A stretch of 64,000 nucleotides of DNA. Origin: an uncultured Pontibacter sp. (GTDB lineage Bacteria > Bacteroidota > Bacteroidia > Cytophagales > Hymenobacteraceae). The DNA is taken from the NCBI RefSeq assembly GCF_947499215.1, contig NZ_CANMNI010000001.1, positions 372,001 to 436,000 on the forward strand. Reading direction: 5' to 3'. Within the stretch, counting starts at the first letter, position 1; the number at the start of each line of letters is the position of its first letter. Both the position numbers and the translations under genes were made by a program. The notes beneath the pieces are model-generated. The model worked only from the letters and a program-made list of their open reading frames with translations. It was not told the DNA's origin and did no database searches. Of the stretch, positions 34,891-44,769 are shown one piece after another.

Positions 34891-36639
34891 ATGAATAACA
34901 ACAGCGGCATACTGGAGCAACTTAAGTCGCGGTACGGCGAAGATACGTTCAAGACGCAGACCACCAAGGATGACATCCTCACCCTCTGGCTTCCTATGGA
35001 TCATGTGCCGGAAGTGCTGAAATTCCTGAAGCAAGACCTGCCGCAGCCCTTCCTCCTCCTTTTCGACCTGACGGCCATTGACGAACGCACCCGTAAACCC
35101 GAGAACGGCCATATACCTTACAGCTTCACGCTCATTTACCACCTCTTCTCTTTTGAGCGCAACACCTTCATCAGACTGAAAGCCGGACTCCGCGAGGACT
35201 TCCCGAAAGCCCCCAGCATCAGCGGCCTTTGGCAAAACGCCAACTGGTACGAGCGCGAAGTATACGATATGTTCGGCATCCGTTTCGAAGGGCATCCGCA
35301 CCTCTCCCGCATCCTCATGCCGCGCACGTGGGTCGGCCATCCGCTCCGCAAAGAACACCCTGCCCGAGCCACCGAAATGGGACCTTTCCAGCTGTATGAC
35401 GACAAGATAGACCTTGAGCAATCGGCCCTGCAGTTCAAACCCGAAGAGTGGGGACTTGCAAAGCACAGTGATGATACGGACTTCATGTTCCTCAACATCG
35501 GTCCGCAACACCCCGGCACGCACGGGGTTCTGCGCATTATTCTGCAGCTCGACGGCGAAGACATCGTGGACGCTATACCTGACATTGGCTTCCACCACCG
35601 CGGCGCTGAGAAAATGGGCGAGCGGCAGTCATGGCATACCTACATCCCTTATACCGACCGCGTGGATTACCTCGGCGGCGTGATGAACAACCTCGCCTAT
35701 CTGCAGGCCGTGGAGAAACTGGCAGGTATAGAAGTGCCGGAACGTGTGAAGTATATCCGGGTGATGTTGTGTGAGCTTTTCCGCATCGCCAGTCACCTCG
35801 TGTGGTACGGCACTTTTGCGCAGGACGTGGGGCAGCTCTCGCCGGTATTCTATATGTTCACCGACCGCGAAAAGATATTTGACATCATCGAAGGCATCTG
35901 CGGGGGTCGCATGCACCCTAACTGGTTCCGCATCGGCGGTGTGGCGCAGGACCTGCCCATAGGCTGGGAGCAACTAGTGCAGCGCTTCATCGACTATTTC
36001 CCAAAACGCCTGAAAGAGTACGACGCGATGGTGATGAAGAACAGCATCTTCAAAGCCCGCACCGTCGGTATCGGTATCTTCACCAAGGACGAAGCCATCG
36101 AATGGGGCGTGACCGGACCTAACCTGCGTGCCTGCGGCTTCGAGTGGGACTTCCGCAAAATGCGCCCTTACTCTGGCTACGAAATGTTCGACTTCGAAGT
36201 GCCCACCGCTAGCAACGGCGACTGTTACGACCGCGCCGTGGTGCGTGTAGCCGAAATGCGCCAGAGCCTGCGCATCATCGAGCAATGCGTGAAGAACATG
36301 CCGGCCGGACCTTACAAGTCCAACCATCCCATCACCACGCCGCCTATCAAGCAAAACACCATGCACGATATCGAGACACTGATCACGCACTTTCTGGGTG
36401 TGACCTGGGGACCGGTCATTCCGCCGGGTGAAGCGATGAGCTGCATCGAAGCGACCAAAGGAGCCAACGGATACTATTTGACCAGTGACGGGAACACTTC
36501 CCCTTACCGGGTACGCATCCGCACTCCCTCGTTCCCGCACATGCAAATGCTCCCCTATATCACCCGCGGCTATACCGTAGCGGATTTGCTCTCGATACTC
36601 GGTGCTATGGATTATGTGCTGGCGGATATTGATAGGTAA
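34891..36639 (+). CDS. nuoC: NADH-quinone oxidoreductase subunit C/D fusion
   Basis: This 582-residue protein joins NuoC (about residues 1-180, with [20 protein letters not shown] and LRKEHPAR) and NuoD (about residues 195-582, starting [19 protein letters not shown]). NuoD landmarks are [29 protein letters not shown] and the quinone-site region [20 protein letters not shown]. The fusion is also found in Escherichia coli and implies the same complex I layout. The two parts form the quinone-binding interface with NuoB. The stop is followed directly by an octamer array. Upstream, 550 nt of repeats separate it from nuoB. Confidence 0.97.
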   Translation: MNNNSGILEQLKSRYGEDTFKTQTTKDDILTLWLPMDHVPEVLKFLKQDLPQPFLLLFDLTAIDERTRKPENGHIPYSFTLIYHLFSFERNTFIRLKAGLREDFPKAPSISGLWQNANWYEREVYDMFGIRFEGHPHLSRILMPRTWVGHPLRKEHPARATEMGPFQLYDDKIDLEQSALQFKPEEWGLAKHSDDTDFMFLNIGPQHPGTHGVLRIILQLDGEDIVDAIPDIGFHHRGAEKMGERQSWHTYIPYTDRVDYLGGVMNNLAYLQAVEKLAGIEVPERVKYIRVMLCELFRIASHLVWYGTFAQDVGQLSPVFYMFTDREKIFDIIEGICGGRMHPNWFRIGGVAQDLPIGWEQLVQRFIDYFPKRLKEYDAMVMKNSIFKARTVGIGIFTKDEAIEWGVTGPNLRACGFEWDFRKMRPYSGYEMFDFEVPTASNGDCYDRAVVRVAEMRQSLRIIEQCVKNMPAGPYKSNHPITTPPIKQNTMHDIETLITHFLGVTWGPVIPPGEAMSCIEATKGANGYYLTSDGNTSPYRVRIRTPSFPHMQMLPYITRGYTVADLLSILGAMDYVLADIDR

Positions 36640-36702
36640 AAGTTTGGGAGTTTAAGAGTTTGGGATTAGAGAGTTTAGGATTTTGAAAGTGTAAAATTTG
36701 AG
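36640..36702 (+). repeat. Octamer repeat array after nuoCD, about 8 units
   Basis: The array starts at the base after the TAA stop (AAGTTTGG, GAGTTTAA, GAGTTTGG, a 7-bp unit, GAGTTTAG, GATTTTGA, AAGTGTAA, AATTTGAG). Its last unit contains the TTG start codon proposed for the next gene. Confidence 0.75.
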
Positions 36703-37450
36703 AATCGGGATTTGCATATTGATTTGTTTGGCGGCCTTTGGGTTACAGGCGCAGGAACTTGATGAAAGTCAGGTGAAGCGGCTATACCTGTCGGTCACGG
36801 GTGGATTGGGCTTTATGGGTCCGCAAAGCGACATCGAGGATCAGATGCGCTCATCCGGATTGGGGGACACACAAACAGGTGGGTTCTTTAGCAGCGGCAG
36901 CACCGAGCACCCCAACAGTAGCAAAATCCCGACGATCGGTATTACGGCTAACTACTGGCTAAAAGGACGTCAGGGGGCGTCGCTCGAGGCGGGCTTAGTG
37001 GACTACATCGAAGTAAACGGCTACGATGACATTGGTATCGGAAACTACATCTTCTTGAGAAGCGCCATTTGGTCTACTTCGCTCAACTACATGCTGGGTT
37101 CACAAAACCGGAAACGCTATTTGAGTGTAGGTCCGGCCCTGATGCTACACCATGTGAAGGACGATGCAGCGGGCAGTATGACAGATGCACAGACCAATTG
37201 GCTGGTGGGTTTTAACGCCAGCTATACCGCGCACCTGATTGACAAGCCCCGTTGGTTTTTAGCTCTAAAAGCGAATGGACGCATCGCTCCAAAATCAGAA
37301 ATCGGTCCTTTTATAGCCGAGCACCAGACCGGAATTATAAACCCACAACCTGAAGACCAACGCTCTGAATTTAGGCAAACGAAAGTCCGAACAAGCGGCT
37401 TCAACATCGGCCTGACCTTTGGCCTGAAACTAAAATCAAGGACTGGATGA
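36698..37450 (+). CDS. Outer-membrane beta-barrel protein inserted in the nuo operon
   Basis: The open frame starts at a TTG (36698) two codons after an in-frame stop. It begins directly with a signal peptide (MRIGICILICLAAFGLQAQ), so this start is likely although no ATG is present. The mature part (about 230 residues) alternates polar and aromatic residues in strands such as YLSVTGGLGFMG, GASLEAGLVDYIEV, RYLSVGPALMLHHV and, at the end, SGFNIGLTFGLKLK, as in small porin-like barrels. I do not recognise a specific family. It lies between nuoCD and nuoE and has no evident tie to complex I. It is preceded by an octamer array, so it may be a late insertion. Confidence 0.7.
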   Translation: MRIGICILICLAAFGLQAQELDESQVKRLYLSVTGGLGFMGPQSDIEDQMRSSGLGDTQTGGFFSSGSTEHPNSSKIPTIGITANYWLKGRQGASLEAGLVDYIEVNGYDDIGIGNYIFLRSAIWSTSLNYMLGSQNRKRYLSVGPALMLHHVKDDAAGSMTDAQTNWLVGFNASYTAHLIDKPRWFLALKANGRIAPKSEIGPFIAEHQTGIINPQPEDQRSEFRQTKVRTSGFNIGLTFGLKLKSRTG

Positions 37451-37511
37451 CGCTATACTTGGACAGGAAAAACATCCATTAATTCATCTAGCAATTTAAC
37501 CACACAGCTAT

Positions 37512-37976
37512 ATGTTGACGGTAGAAGAAAAACACAAAATCGACCACGAAATCAGCTTAGTGCCTTCGCCCAAAAATGCCTGCATCGAAGCGCTGAAAAT
37601 CGTGCAGCACAGCCATGGCTGGGTGTCGGACGAGAGCCTAAAAGATGTGGCAGACTATGTGGGGATGTCACCAGCGGAGCTCGACAGTGTGGCGACATTC
37701 TACAACTTGATTTTCCGCAGACCGGTGGGCCGGCATGTGATTCTGGTGTGCGACAGCATCAGTTGCTGGGTGATGGGCTACGAAGGCATCCGTGACCGCC
37801 TCACCGAAAAACTCAACATCAAATACGGCCAGACCACCGAAGACGGCCGCTTTACCTTGCTACCCAATTGCTGCCTCGGTACCTGCGACCGTGCCCCGGC
37901 CCTTATGATTGACAACGATTTGTACCGTGACCTGACGGTGGAACAACTGGACGAGATTCTGGAAAAGTATACCTAA
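37512..37976 (+). CDS. nuoE: NADH-quinone oxidoreductase subunit E
   Basis: This 154-residue subunit binds the [2Fe-2S] cluster N1a in the NADH-input module. The ligands are in LVCDSISCWVMG and NCCLGTCDRAPAL. The N-terminal helical part (CIEALKIVQHSHGWVSDESL) is typical. It is followed 19 nt later by nuoF. Confidence 0.97.
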   Translation: MLTVEEKHKIDHEISLVPSPKNACIEALKIVQHSHGWVSDESLKDVADYVGMSPAELDSVATFYNLIFRRPVGRHVILVCDSISCWVMGYEGIRDRLTEKLNIKYGQTTEDGRFTLLPNCCLGTCDRAPALMIDNDLYRDLTVEQLDEILEKYT

Positions 37977-37995
37977 AACCCAAGCGGGCATACCC

Positions 37996-39297
37996 ATGGA
38001 GAAGCCCCTGACCCAACACATTGTCCCCGGACGCGCACCGCTCTCACTCAAAGAGTACGAAAAAGTGGGCGGCTACCAGTCCGTGCGCAAGATCCTCAAA
38101 GAAATGTCACCTGCCGACGTGCAGACTCTGGTCAAAGACTCGGATCTGCGCGGACGCGGCGGAGCGGGCTTCAACACCGGCCTAAAATGGAGCTTCGTGC
38201 CGATGGGACCCGAAGCGGCCAAGCCCAAATACCTCGTGGCAAACGCCGATGAAATGGAGCCCGGTACTTTCAAGGACCGTGTGCTTCTAGAAGGCAATCC
38301 GCACCAGTTGATAGAAGGAATGATTGTGGCATCTTATGCCATCGAAGCCAGCATTTCATACATTTTCATGCGTTGGGCTTACAAGGTGGCGGCACGGGAA
38401 ATCATCAAGGCACTCGACGAAGCCTACGAAGCGGGTTATCTGGGGGAAAATATTCTGGGTTCAAGCTTCAGTCTGGACATGCACCTGCATACGGGCGTGG
38501 GCCGGTATATGTGCGGAGAAGAAACGGCCTTGCTCAATGCCCTTGAAGGCAAGCGGGCGAACCCACGCGCCAAGCCGCCTTTCCCACAGGTGAGCGGTTT
38601 GTTTGGCAAGCCAACCATAGTCAACAATGTGGAGACGCTTTGCTGTCTGCCGCACATCATCAACAACGGAGCAGAATGGTTTAAAAGTTTGAGCAAGACC
38701 GGAGACGCCGGTACCAAACTCTACGGCATTAGCGGTCGCGTGAAAAAGCCCGGTTGCTGGGAGCTGCCGATGGGCACGACCATCCGCGAACTGATTGAAG
38801 AGCACGGCGGCGGCATGCAGGACGGTTACCTGTTCAAAGGCCTTTTGCCGGGTGGCGCTTCCACGGATTTTTTGGTGGAAGAGCACATGGATGTGCCCAT
38901 GGATTATACCGCCATACAGGCAGCCGGCAGTCGCATGGGTACAGGCACGATGATAATCCTTGATGACCAGACCTGCCCGGTCGGTTTCGTACACAACCTG
39001 CAGCATTTCTTTGCGCAGGAGTCCTGCGGTTTCTGTACGCCTTGCCGCGAAGGCTTGCCTTGGGTAGAAAAAATCCTCTTGGCCATCGACCGTGGTGAAG
39101 GCAAACCAGAACACCTCCTCACACTCGATTTTCATACCAAATACCTCGGCCCCGGCAACACGTTTTGTGCCCTTGCCCCCGGCGCCATGGAACCCCTACA
39201 GAGCGCTCTGAAATACTTCAGAGAAGATTTCGAACGACACATTCACGAACAACACTGTCCTTGGAGCAAAGCAAAAGTATGGCAACCATCTATATAG
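37996..39297 (+). CDS. nuoF: NADH-quinone oxidoreductase subunit F
   Basis: This 433-residue subunit binds NADH, FMN and [4Fe-4S] cluster N3. The nucleotide site reads RGRGGAGFNTGLKWSF, the FMN region ANADEMEPGTFKDR, and CGEETALLNALEGKRANPR is characteristic. The cluster ligands are in SCGFCTPCREG plus the Cys in NTFCALAPGA. Its 3' end overlaps nuoG by 19 nt, so the two are translationally coupled. Confidence 0.97.
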   Translation: MEKPLTQHIVPGRAPLSLKEYEKVGGYQSVRKILKEMSPADVQTLVKDSDLRGRGGAGFNTGLKWSFVPMGPEAAKPKYLVANADEMEPGTFKDRVLLEGNPHQLIEGMIVASYAIEASISYIFMRWAYKVAAREIIKALDEAYEAGYLGENILGSSFSLDMHLHTGVGRYMCGEETALLNALEGKRANPRAKPPFPQVSGLFGKPTIVNNVETLCCLPHIINNGAEWFKSLSKTGDAGTKLYGISGRVKKPGCWELPMGTTIRELIEEHGGGMQDGYLFKGLLPGGASTDFLVEEHMDVPMDYTAIQAAGSRMGTGTMIILDDQTCPVGFVHNLQHFFAQESCGFCTPCREGLPWVEKILLAIDRGEGKPEHLLTLDFHTKYLGPGNTFCALAPGAMEPLQSALKYFREDFERHIHEQHCPWSKAKVWQPSI

Positions 39298-42014
39298 ACG
39301 ACAAACCCTACGAAGTACCTACAGGCAAAAACCTGTTGGAAGCCTGCCTCACCCTGGGCAAGGACCTTCCCTACTTTTGCTGGCATCCGGCCATGGGTTC
39401 CATCGGTGCCTGCAGGCAGTGCGCCGTGAAAGTATACAAGGACGAAAACGACACCAAAGGCAAACTCTTTATGTCGTGCATGGAACAGGTGAGGGACGGC
39501 ATGCGGTTGTCCATCGCCGACATGGAAGCCAAGGAGTTTCGGGCGCACGTGATTGGCTGGCTCATGACCAACCACCCGCACGACTGCGCCGTTTGCGACG
39601 AAGGCGGCTCCTGCCACCTGCAGGACATGACGGTAATGACCGGCCACAATTACCGCGCGTACCGCTTCGACAAGCGCACCTATGTCAACCAGTACCTCGG
39701 ACCTTTCATCAACCACGAAATGAACCGCTGCATACAGTGCTACCGCTGTGTGCGCTACTATAAAGACTATGCCGGCGGCAAAGACCTCGACGTGTTCGCC
39801 GCCCACAACCATTTGTATTTTGGCCGCCACGAAGATGGTGTATTGGAGAGTGAATTCAGCGGCAATCTGGTGGAAGTCTGCCCAACCGGCGTATTCACCG
39901 ACAAGACCCTGAAACAGCACTATACCCGTAAATGGGACCTGACGATGGCCCCTTCCGTTTGCCACCACTGCAGCCTTGGTTGCAACATATCGGCAGGTGA
40001 ACGCTACGGTACTTTGCGCAACATCACCAACCGATATAACGGCGAAGTGAACGGCTACTTCCTCTGCGACCGGGGCCGCTTCGGCTACGAGCACGTGAAC
40101 CACGTCGGCAGAATCCGCAAGCCCTTGGTGCGTGCGCAACTGCCCGAAGCCACAGACAAATTAACTGCATTACAAGCTGCGGCAGCGGCTTTCAGAACCG
40201 GCAGCGTTATAGGCATTGGTTCGCCACGGGCTTCGCTGGAATCGAACTTTATGCTCAAGACCCTAGTCGGAGACGACAACTTCCACCACGGCGTATCGGA
40301 TGCCGAGCATGATTTGGTGGACTTAGCGCTGAAGATTTTGAAAGAAGGCGCTGCTCGTACCCCATCGCTGCGGGAAGTGGAACAGGCTGATGCCGTGTTT
40401 ATTTTAGGCGAGGATTTAATCAACACCGCCCCTATGCTGGCACTAGCTGTACGGCAATCGGTGCGCAGGCAACCCTCCCTCGAACACATCTCCAAAGCCA
40501 ACATACCGGTATGGCAAGACGCTGCCGTGCGCGAATTAATGCAGGATGAAATGGGCCCACTCTTCATCGCCACCATCCACGATACCAAGCTCGACGAAAT
40601 CGCCACCCATACCTACAACGATTCACCGGACGCCATCGCGCGACTGGGTTTTGCCGTGGCCAATTTTATCCATGCTAACTTCCCGGAAGTACCCGGACTC
40701 AATGAAGATGAAATACAGCTAGCGCGACAAATTGCTGATACACTGATGGCGGCAAAAAAACCACTCGTGATTTCAGGCACGCACTGCGGCAGCGAACGGG
40801 TACTCATGGCTACAGCCAACATTACCAATGCGCTGGCGGCGAAAGAAAAAGAAGCGGGCATTGTGCTCACCCTGCCAGAATGCAACAGCATGGGCTTGGC
40901 CATGCTCGGCGGACACAGACTGGAGTCGGCATTCGGAGCGGTGCTCAATGGCTATGCCGATACCGTCATCATCTTAGAAAACGACCTCTACCGACGAGCC
41001 AACGCAGGTATGGTAACCAACTTCCTGAAAACCGCCAAGAACGTGATTGTGCTGGACCATCTGCACAATGCCACCACCGAAGAAGCGGACATCTTACTCG
41101 CAGCCGGCACCTTTGCTGAAGCCGATGGTACCTTAATCAACAACGAAGGCCGGGCACAGCGCTTCTTTCAGGTATACCCGACAGGAGAAGACCTGCAGGA
41201 AAGCTGGCGCTGGCTCGGTGAATTGGGCACTTTGCTAGCCCACGACCAAATCAGTCACTGGCACGGCTTTGACGACGTGTTGCAGGCTATGGTGAAAGAA
41301 ATGCCGGAGTTTAAAGGTGTAGACGCCGTCGCGCCGGGCACCGACTTCCGCATTGCCGGGCAGAAAATACCGCGGGCACCGCACCGTTTCAGCGGCCGTA
41401 CTGCCATGCTGGCCAACATTAACGTGAACGAACCGAAGCCGCCAGTGGACCCAGACGCACCGCTTTCCTATACCATGGAAGGCTACCGCGGACAGCCACC
41501 ATCATCGATGATTCCCTTCTTCTGGGCACCGGGCTGGAACTCGGCGCAGGCCACCAACAAATACCAACAGGAAGTTGGCGGCCACCTCAAAGGCGGCGAC
41601 CCGGGCTTGCGCTTACTCAAACCGGACACCAGCCATACGGCCCCCTACACCCAGACCGTACCGCAGAAATTCCAGCCGCTGGAAGGCCACCTGTACATGC
41701 TGCCGCTTTATCACATTTTCGGTTCCGAAGAGCTTAGCATGCACTCCCCGCCCATTGTAGAGCGGGCGCCGGAGCCTTATGTGTTACTCAACGAAGAAGA
41801 CGCCATCCAGATGAAGCTGCAGATGGGTGAGAATCTGAGCTTCACCATCGAAGGACAAGTCTACCAAGTGCCCGTGAAAATTAGTCCGCTGATACGCAGC
41901 GGCACGGCGGGCATGCCGGCGGGACTGCCCGGTATACCTTATGCTGAATTGCCTGCGTGGGCCATACTTAACCGAGAACTCAAATGGAAACAGCAACCCC
42001 AAACTACTTACTGA
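39279..42014 (+). CDS. nuoG: NADH-quinone oxidoreductase subunit G
   Basis: I set the start at the ATG 39279 ([20 protein letters not shown], 911 residues). The residues encoded before it are the out-of-frame end of nuoF. The N-terminal ferredoxin domain has [20 protein letters not shown]. The next cluster site reads [18 protein letters not shown], then [20 protein letters not shown]. The motif C-H-H-C-S-L-G-C and a later Cys (YFLCDRG) form the extra cluster N7 known from Escherichia coli and Thermus. The long C-terminal domain resembles molybdopterin oxidoreductases. The length matches the E. coli protein. It overlaps nuoH by 31 nt. Confidence 0.96.
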   Translation: MATIYIDDKPYEVPTGKNLLEACLTLGKDLPYFCWHPAMGSIGACRQCAVKVYKDENDTKGKLFMSCMEQVRDGMRLSIADMEAKEFRAHVIGWLMTNHPHDCAVCDEGGSCHLQDMTVMTGHNYRAYRFDKRTYVNQYLGPFINHEMNRCIQCYRCVRYYKDYAGGKDLDVFAAHNHLYFGRHEDGVLESEFSGNLVEVCPTGVFTDKTLKQHYTRKWDLTMAPSVCHHCSLGCNISAGERYGTLRNITNRYNGEVNGYFLCDRGRFGYEHVNHVGRIRKPLVRAQLPEATDKLTALQAAAAAFRTGSVIGIGSPRASLESNFMLKTLVGDDNFHHGVSDAEHDLVDLALKILKEGAARTPSLREVEQADAVFILGEDLINTAPMLALAVRQSVRRQPSLEHISKANIPVWQDAAVRELMQDEMGPLFIATIHDTKLDEIATHTYNDSPDAIARLGFAVANFIHANFPEVPGLNEDEIQLARQIADTLMAAKKPLVISGTHCGSERVLMATANITNALAAKEKEAGIVLTLPECNSMGLAMLGGHRLESAFGAVLNGYADTVIILENDLYRRANAGMVTNFLKTAKNVIVLDHLHNATTEEADILLAAGTFAEADGTLINNEGRAQRFFQVYPTGEDLQESWRWLGELGTLLAHDQISHWHGFDDVLQAMVKEMPEFKGVDAVAPGTDFRIAGQKIPRAPHRFSGRTAMLANINVNEPKPPVDPDAPLSYTMEGYRGQPPSSMIPFFWAPGWNSAQATNKYQQEVGGHLKGGDPGLRLLKPDTSHTAPYTQTVPQKFQPLEGHLYMLPLYHIFGSEELSMHSPPIVERAPEPYVLLNEEDAIQMKLQMGENLSFTIEGQVYQVPVKISPLIRSGTAGMPAGLPGIPYAELPAWAILNRELKWKQQPQTTY

Positions 42015-42961
42015 TTATCGGCGGCGTGCTCTTCGTCATGCTCAACGTGGCGGCACTGCTTATTTGGGTTGAGCGACGCGGTCTGGCTTTGCTGCAGGAC
42101 CGCTATGGACCAAACCGCGCGGGGCCTTTCGGCTTGCTGATTGTGGCCGCCGACTCCATCAAGCTGTTCTTCAAACAGGACTGGATTCCGCCTTTCGCCG
42201 ATAAGCCCGTGTTCATTCTAGCCCCGGCCATTGTGGTGGTCACCGTGCTGATGTCCTTCGTCGTGATTCCCTTCGCGCCGGGCATTGTCGTGGCAGACCT
42301 GAACATTGGTTTGTTGTTCTTTCTGGCGATGTCCTCCATGGGTGCTTACAGTATCATACTCGGTGGCTGGGCCTCGAATAACAAGTACAGTTTGCTGGGT
42401 GCCATGCGTGGCGCTGCGCAGATGATTTCCTATGAAGTGTTCATGGGGCTTTCGCTGATGGGTGTGGTGATCATGGCTGGCTCGTTCAACTTAAGTACCA
42501 TTGTGGAAGCGCAACGGGGCATGTGGTTTGTGGTTCCGCAAATCATTGGCTTCGTCATCTTCTTCATCGCAGGTATAGCCGAAACCCACCGCCTGCCTTT
42601 TGACGTGCCGGAAGCGGAAAGTGAGCTCGTAGCCGGATTCCACTCCGAGTACTCGGGTATGAAATTCGGTATGTTCTTCATCGGCGAATACATGGGCATC
42701 ACGCTCATCTCCTGCATGATGGTCGTCCTGTTTTTTGGCGGCTGGCTCGGCCCGGATTTCCTACCGCCCATCGTCTGGTTCATCCTCAAGACAGCTTTCT
42801 TCCTAGGTATTTTTATCCTGTTACGTGCTTCCATGCCACGGCCTAGGTATGACCAACTGATGGAGTACGGCTGGAAGTATTTGCTGCCGCTAACACTGTT
42901 GAATCTGGTGGTGACGGCGGGGGTGTTGTTGTGGTTGAATGATGGGTTTGAAGGAGTTTAG
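41984..42961 (+). CDS. nuoH: NADH-quinone oxidoreductase subunit H
   Basis: This 325-residue membrane subunit forms part of the quinone channel and the first proton path. It has about eight transmembrane helices. Landmarks are [34 protein letters not shown] and [27 protein letters not shown]. The first unit of an octamer repeat array supplies its TAG stop codon (GGA GTT TAG), so the last residues (FEGV) may be repeat-derived. A 419-nt repeat-filled gap follows before nuoI. Confidence 0.97.
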   Translation: METATPNYLLIIGGVLFVMLNVAALLIWVERRGLALLQDRYGPNRAGPFGLLIVAADSIKLFFKQDWIPPFADKPVFILAPAIVVVTVLMSFVVIPFAPGIVVADLNIGLLFFLAMSSMGAYSIILGGWASNNKYSLLGAMRGAAQMISYEVFMGLSLMGVVIMAGSFNLSTIVEAQRGMWFVVPQIIGFVIFFIAGIAETHRLPFDVPEAESELVAGFHSEYSGMKFGMFFIGEYMGITLISCMMVVLFFGGWLGPDFLPPIVWFILKTAFFLGIFILLRASMPRPRYDQLMEYGWKYLLPLTLLNLVVTAGVLLWLNDGFEGV

Positions 42962-43001
42962 GAGTTGGGGAGTTTGAGAGTTTAGGAGTTAGATAGTTGG
43001 G
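42954..43001 (+). repeat. Octamer repeat array, 6 units, overlapping the nuoH stop
   Basis: Six exact 8-bp units run without a gap (GAGTTTAG, GAGTTGGG, GAGTTTGA, GAGTTTAG, GAGTTAGA, TAGTTGGG). The nuoH stop codon is the TAG at the end of unit 1. Confidence 0.85.
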
Positions 43002-43016
43002 AAGCAAAACCTGTAG

Positions 43017-43036
43017 GGACAGGTCGCGACCTGTCC
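43017..43036. repeat. Perfect 20-bp palindrome
   Basis: GGACAGGTCGCGACCTGTCC is identical to its reverse complement. A decayed copy lies at 34385-34415, also just behind an octamer array in the nuo operon. Confidence 0.85.
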
Positions 43037-43133
43037 GAGTCGTGCACAGATATTGGCTGTTTACAAATGATAAAATATCCTACCACTACTAGCCCAAGGT
43101 GGGGAAATTTCGGGAATAAACAACCCACCCCTG

Positions 43134-43235
43134 CCCCTCCCAAGAGGGGAATTCTCGTGCAGGAAAGTCCCCCTTTGAAGGGGGCAGGGGGATGACAATC
43201 GTGCACGAGCTCCTTCCCCTGTTTTTAGGGGAAGG
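43134..43235. repeat. Cluster of three C/G hairpins in a CTCGTGCA bracket
   Basis: CCCCTC (43134-43139) pairs with GAGGGG (43144-43149). CCCCCTT (43169-43175) pairs with AAGGGGG (43178-43184). CCTTCCCCT (43212-43220) pairs with AGGGGAAGG (43227-43235). CTCGTGCA at 43154 and its complement at 43202-43209 bracket the middle hairpin. Confidence 0.75.
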
Positions 43236-43285
43236 TTGGCATGGGGTAAATCCGCCATGCAACAGCTGTAGATACCAACACAAAA

Positions 43286-43335
43286 GCGGATTACAAATCC
43301 GCAAATACATAGGTTCCGGATTGCAAATCCGAAAC
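43286..43335. repeat. REP-like pair of hairpins (CGGATT/AATCCG)
   Basis: GCGGATT-ACA-AATCCGC (43286-43302) is followed by a second stem with CGGATT-GCA-AATCCG at its core (43313-43335). Two adjacent hairpins with almost the same stem are typical of REP doublets. Confidence 0.75.
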
Positions 43336-43380
43336 AGCGAATGATGATGACAATAACAACGATAAACGAAAGGAGCACTT

Positions 43381-43896
43381 ATGTTTAGTTTATTGCGCAG
43401 TATGTGGCTCACGTTTCTGCATGCGTTTCATAAGCGGGAAACCATTCAGTATCCGGAGCAAAAGGCCATTCTTCCGACACGTTGGCGGGGCCGCATTGTG
43501 TTGTCGCGCGACCCGGACGGGGGCGAACGCTGCGTGGCCTGCAACCTCTGTGCCGCTGCCTGCCCCGTGGACTGCATTGCCCTGCAGGCAACCGAAGACC
43601 CGACTGGCCGACGCTATCCCGAGTTCTTCCGCATTAACTTTTCGCGCTGCATTTTCTGCGGTTTTTGCGAAGACGCTTGCCCGACTTACGCCATCCAACT
43701 CATACCTGATTTTGAGATGGGCGAGTACAACCGCCAGAACCTCGTGTATGAAAAGGATGATCTCCTCATCAACGGGCAGGGCAAGTACCACGGCTACAAT
43801 TACTACAAGGTAGCGGGTCTGGCCATTGGCGGAAAAGGCAAGGGTGAAGCCGAGAATGAATCGCCTCCAGTTGACATCAAAAGTTTACTCCCCTAG
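43381..43896 (+). CDS. nuoI: NADH-quinone oxidoreductase subunit I
   Basis: This 171-residue subunit carries two [4Fe-4S] clusters (N6a and N6b) bound by [15 protein letters not shown] and [15 protein letters not shown], the classic 8-Fe ferredoxin arrangement. It links the peripheral electron chain to NuoB. It has its own strong ribosome site (AAAGGAG) after the repeat-filled gap and is followed 3 nt later by nuoJ. Confidence 0.97.
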   Translation: MFSLLRSMWLTFLHAFHKRETIQYPEQKAILPTRWRGRIVLSRDPDGGERCVACNLCAAACPVDCIALQATEDPTGRRYPEFFRINFSRCIFCGFCEDACPTYAIQLIPDFEMGEYNRQNLVYEKDDLLINGQGKYHGYNYYKVAGLAIGGKGKGEAENESPPVDIKSLLP

Positions 43897-43899
43897 CCT

Positions 43900-44460
43900 A
43901 TGGAACTGACATTTTATATAGCCGCAGCTGTCGCCGTGCTGGCCACCATCATGGTCATCACGCGCTACAACATGATTCATGCCCTGCTCTACCTCGTGGT
44001 GTCTTTTCTGGCCGTCGCGGTGGTGTTCCTGACCATGGGTGCTCCCTTTATGGCCGCGCTCGAAGTCATCGTATACGCCGGGGCCATTGTGGTACTTATC
44101 ATCTTCGTGATTATGATGTTGAGCCTCACCCGCGAAGATGTGGAACAGGAAAAAGCTTGGCTCCAGCCCAAACTCTGGATGGGTCCTGCCCTCCTCTCGT
44201 TTGTCTTGCTCGCCGAACTGGTATACCTGTTGGTCATCGCCGAAATGCCCGCCGCCCCTGCCGTTGCCGGTAGTTACGTCGACGCTCGTGCCGTGGGACT
44301 TGCCTTGTATGGACCTTATGTATTGGGCGTGCAGCTATCCGGTATCCTCCTGATGGCGGGTATCGTCGGGGCGTACCACTTAGGTCGCCAGAAGAAGAAA
44401 GTCATTCATCGCTTCCTACAGGAAAAGGAACCGCAAAAGGAAAGGAGCGCCGCCATATGA
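43900..44460 (+). CDS. nuoJ: NADH-quinone oxidoreductase subunit J
   Basis: This 186-residue membrane subunit has five transmembrane helices. The conserved stretch [22 protein letters not shown] contains the pi-bulge helix that shapes coupling between the quinone site and the proton channels. Its stop overlaps the start of nuoK (ATGA). Confidence 0.96.
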   Translation: MELTFYIAAAVAVLATIMVITRYNMIHALLYLVVSFLAVAVVFLTMGAPFMAALEVIVYAGAIVVLIIFVIMMLSLTREDVEQEKAWLQPKLWMGPALLSFVLLAELVYLLVIAEMPAAPAVAGSYVDARAVGLALYGPYVLGVQLSGILLMAGIVGAYHLGRQKKKVIHRFLQEKEPQKERSAAI

Positions 44461-44765
44461 CGACAATCCCTATGGAGACCGGATTGTTGCTGGCGGGTGT
44501 GCTCTTCATGCTAGGGCTCATCAGTGTGATGATTCGCCGCAACATCATATTCATGCTCATTTCGGTGGAGATTATGCTCAATGCCGCCGGCTTGGCCTTT
44601 ATTGTGGCGGGAAGTCACTGGGCGCAGCCAGACGGACAGATTATGTTCATCTTCATCCTCACGATGGCCGCCGCAGAAGTGTCGGTTGGTCTGGCCCTGA
44701 TACTGCAGATTCATCACCAGCTGAAGACGCTCAACAGCGACGCGGCTAACTTTATGAGAGGATAA
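44457..44765 (+). CDS. nuoK: NADH-quinone oxidoreductase subunit K
   Basis: This 102-residue subunit has three transmembrane helices. Two conserved Glu residues lie within the membrane, in [16 protein letters not shown] and [16 protein letters not shown]. Both take part in the proton path. It overlaps nuoJ by 4 nt and is followed 4 nt later by nuoL. Confidence 0.97.
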   Translation: MTTIPMETGLLLAGVLFMLGLISVMIRRNIIFMLISVEIMLNAAGLAFIVAGSHWAQPDGQIMFIFILTMAAAEVSVGLALILQIHHQLKTLNSDAANFMRG

Positions 44766-44769
44766 CGCT

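Larger units (their letters stand above)
42962..43380. other. Repeat-filled gap between nuoH and nuoI
   Basis: This 419-nt gap contains five kinds of repeat and no credible gene: the octamer array, a perfect 20-bp palindrome (43017-43036), C/G hairpins (43134-43149, 43169-43184, 43212-43235), and two paired hairpins built on CGGATT/AATCCG (43286-43335). Minus-strand open frames across it lack ribosome sites and any domain. The nuoI ribosome site (AAAGGAG) lies at its right end. Confidence 0.75.

Noticed and set aside
39165..39278. Longer N-terminus for NuoG
   Set aside because: These codons are an out-of-frame reading of nuoF; the ferredoxin domain begins at the ATG at 39279.
42954..43001. 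Octamer arrays considered as a CRISPR array
   Set aside because: The units are 8 bp and directly adjacent, without spacers of 30 bp or so, and no cas gene is present.
43061..43412. Minus-strand open frames in the nuoH-nuoI gap
   Set aside because: The region is made of palindromes and hairpins, so open frames arise by chance; no start signal or domain is seen.
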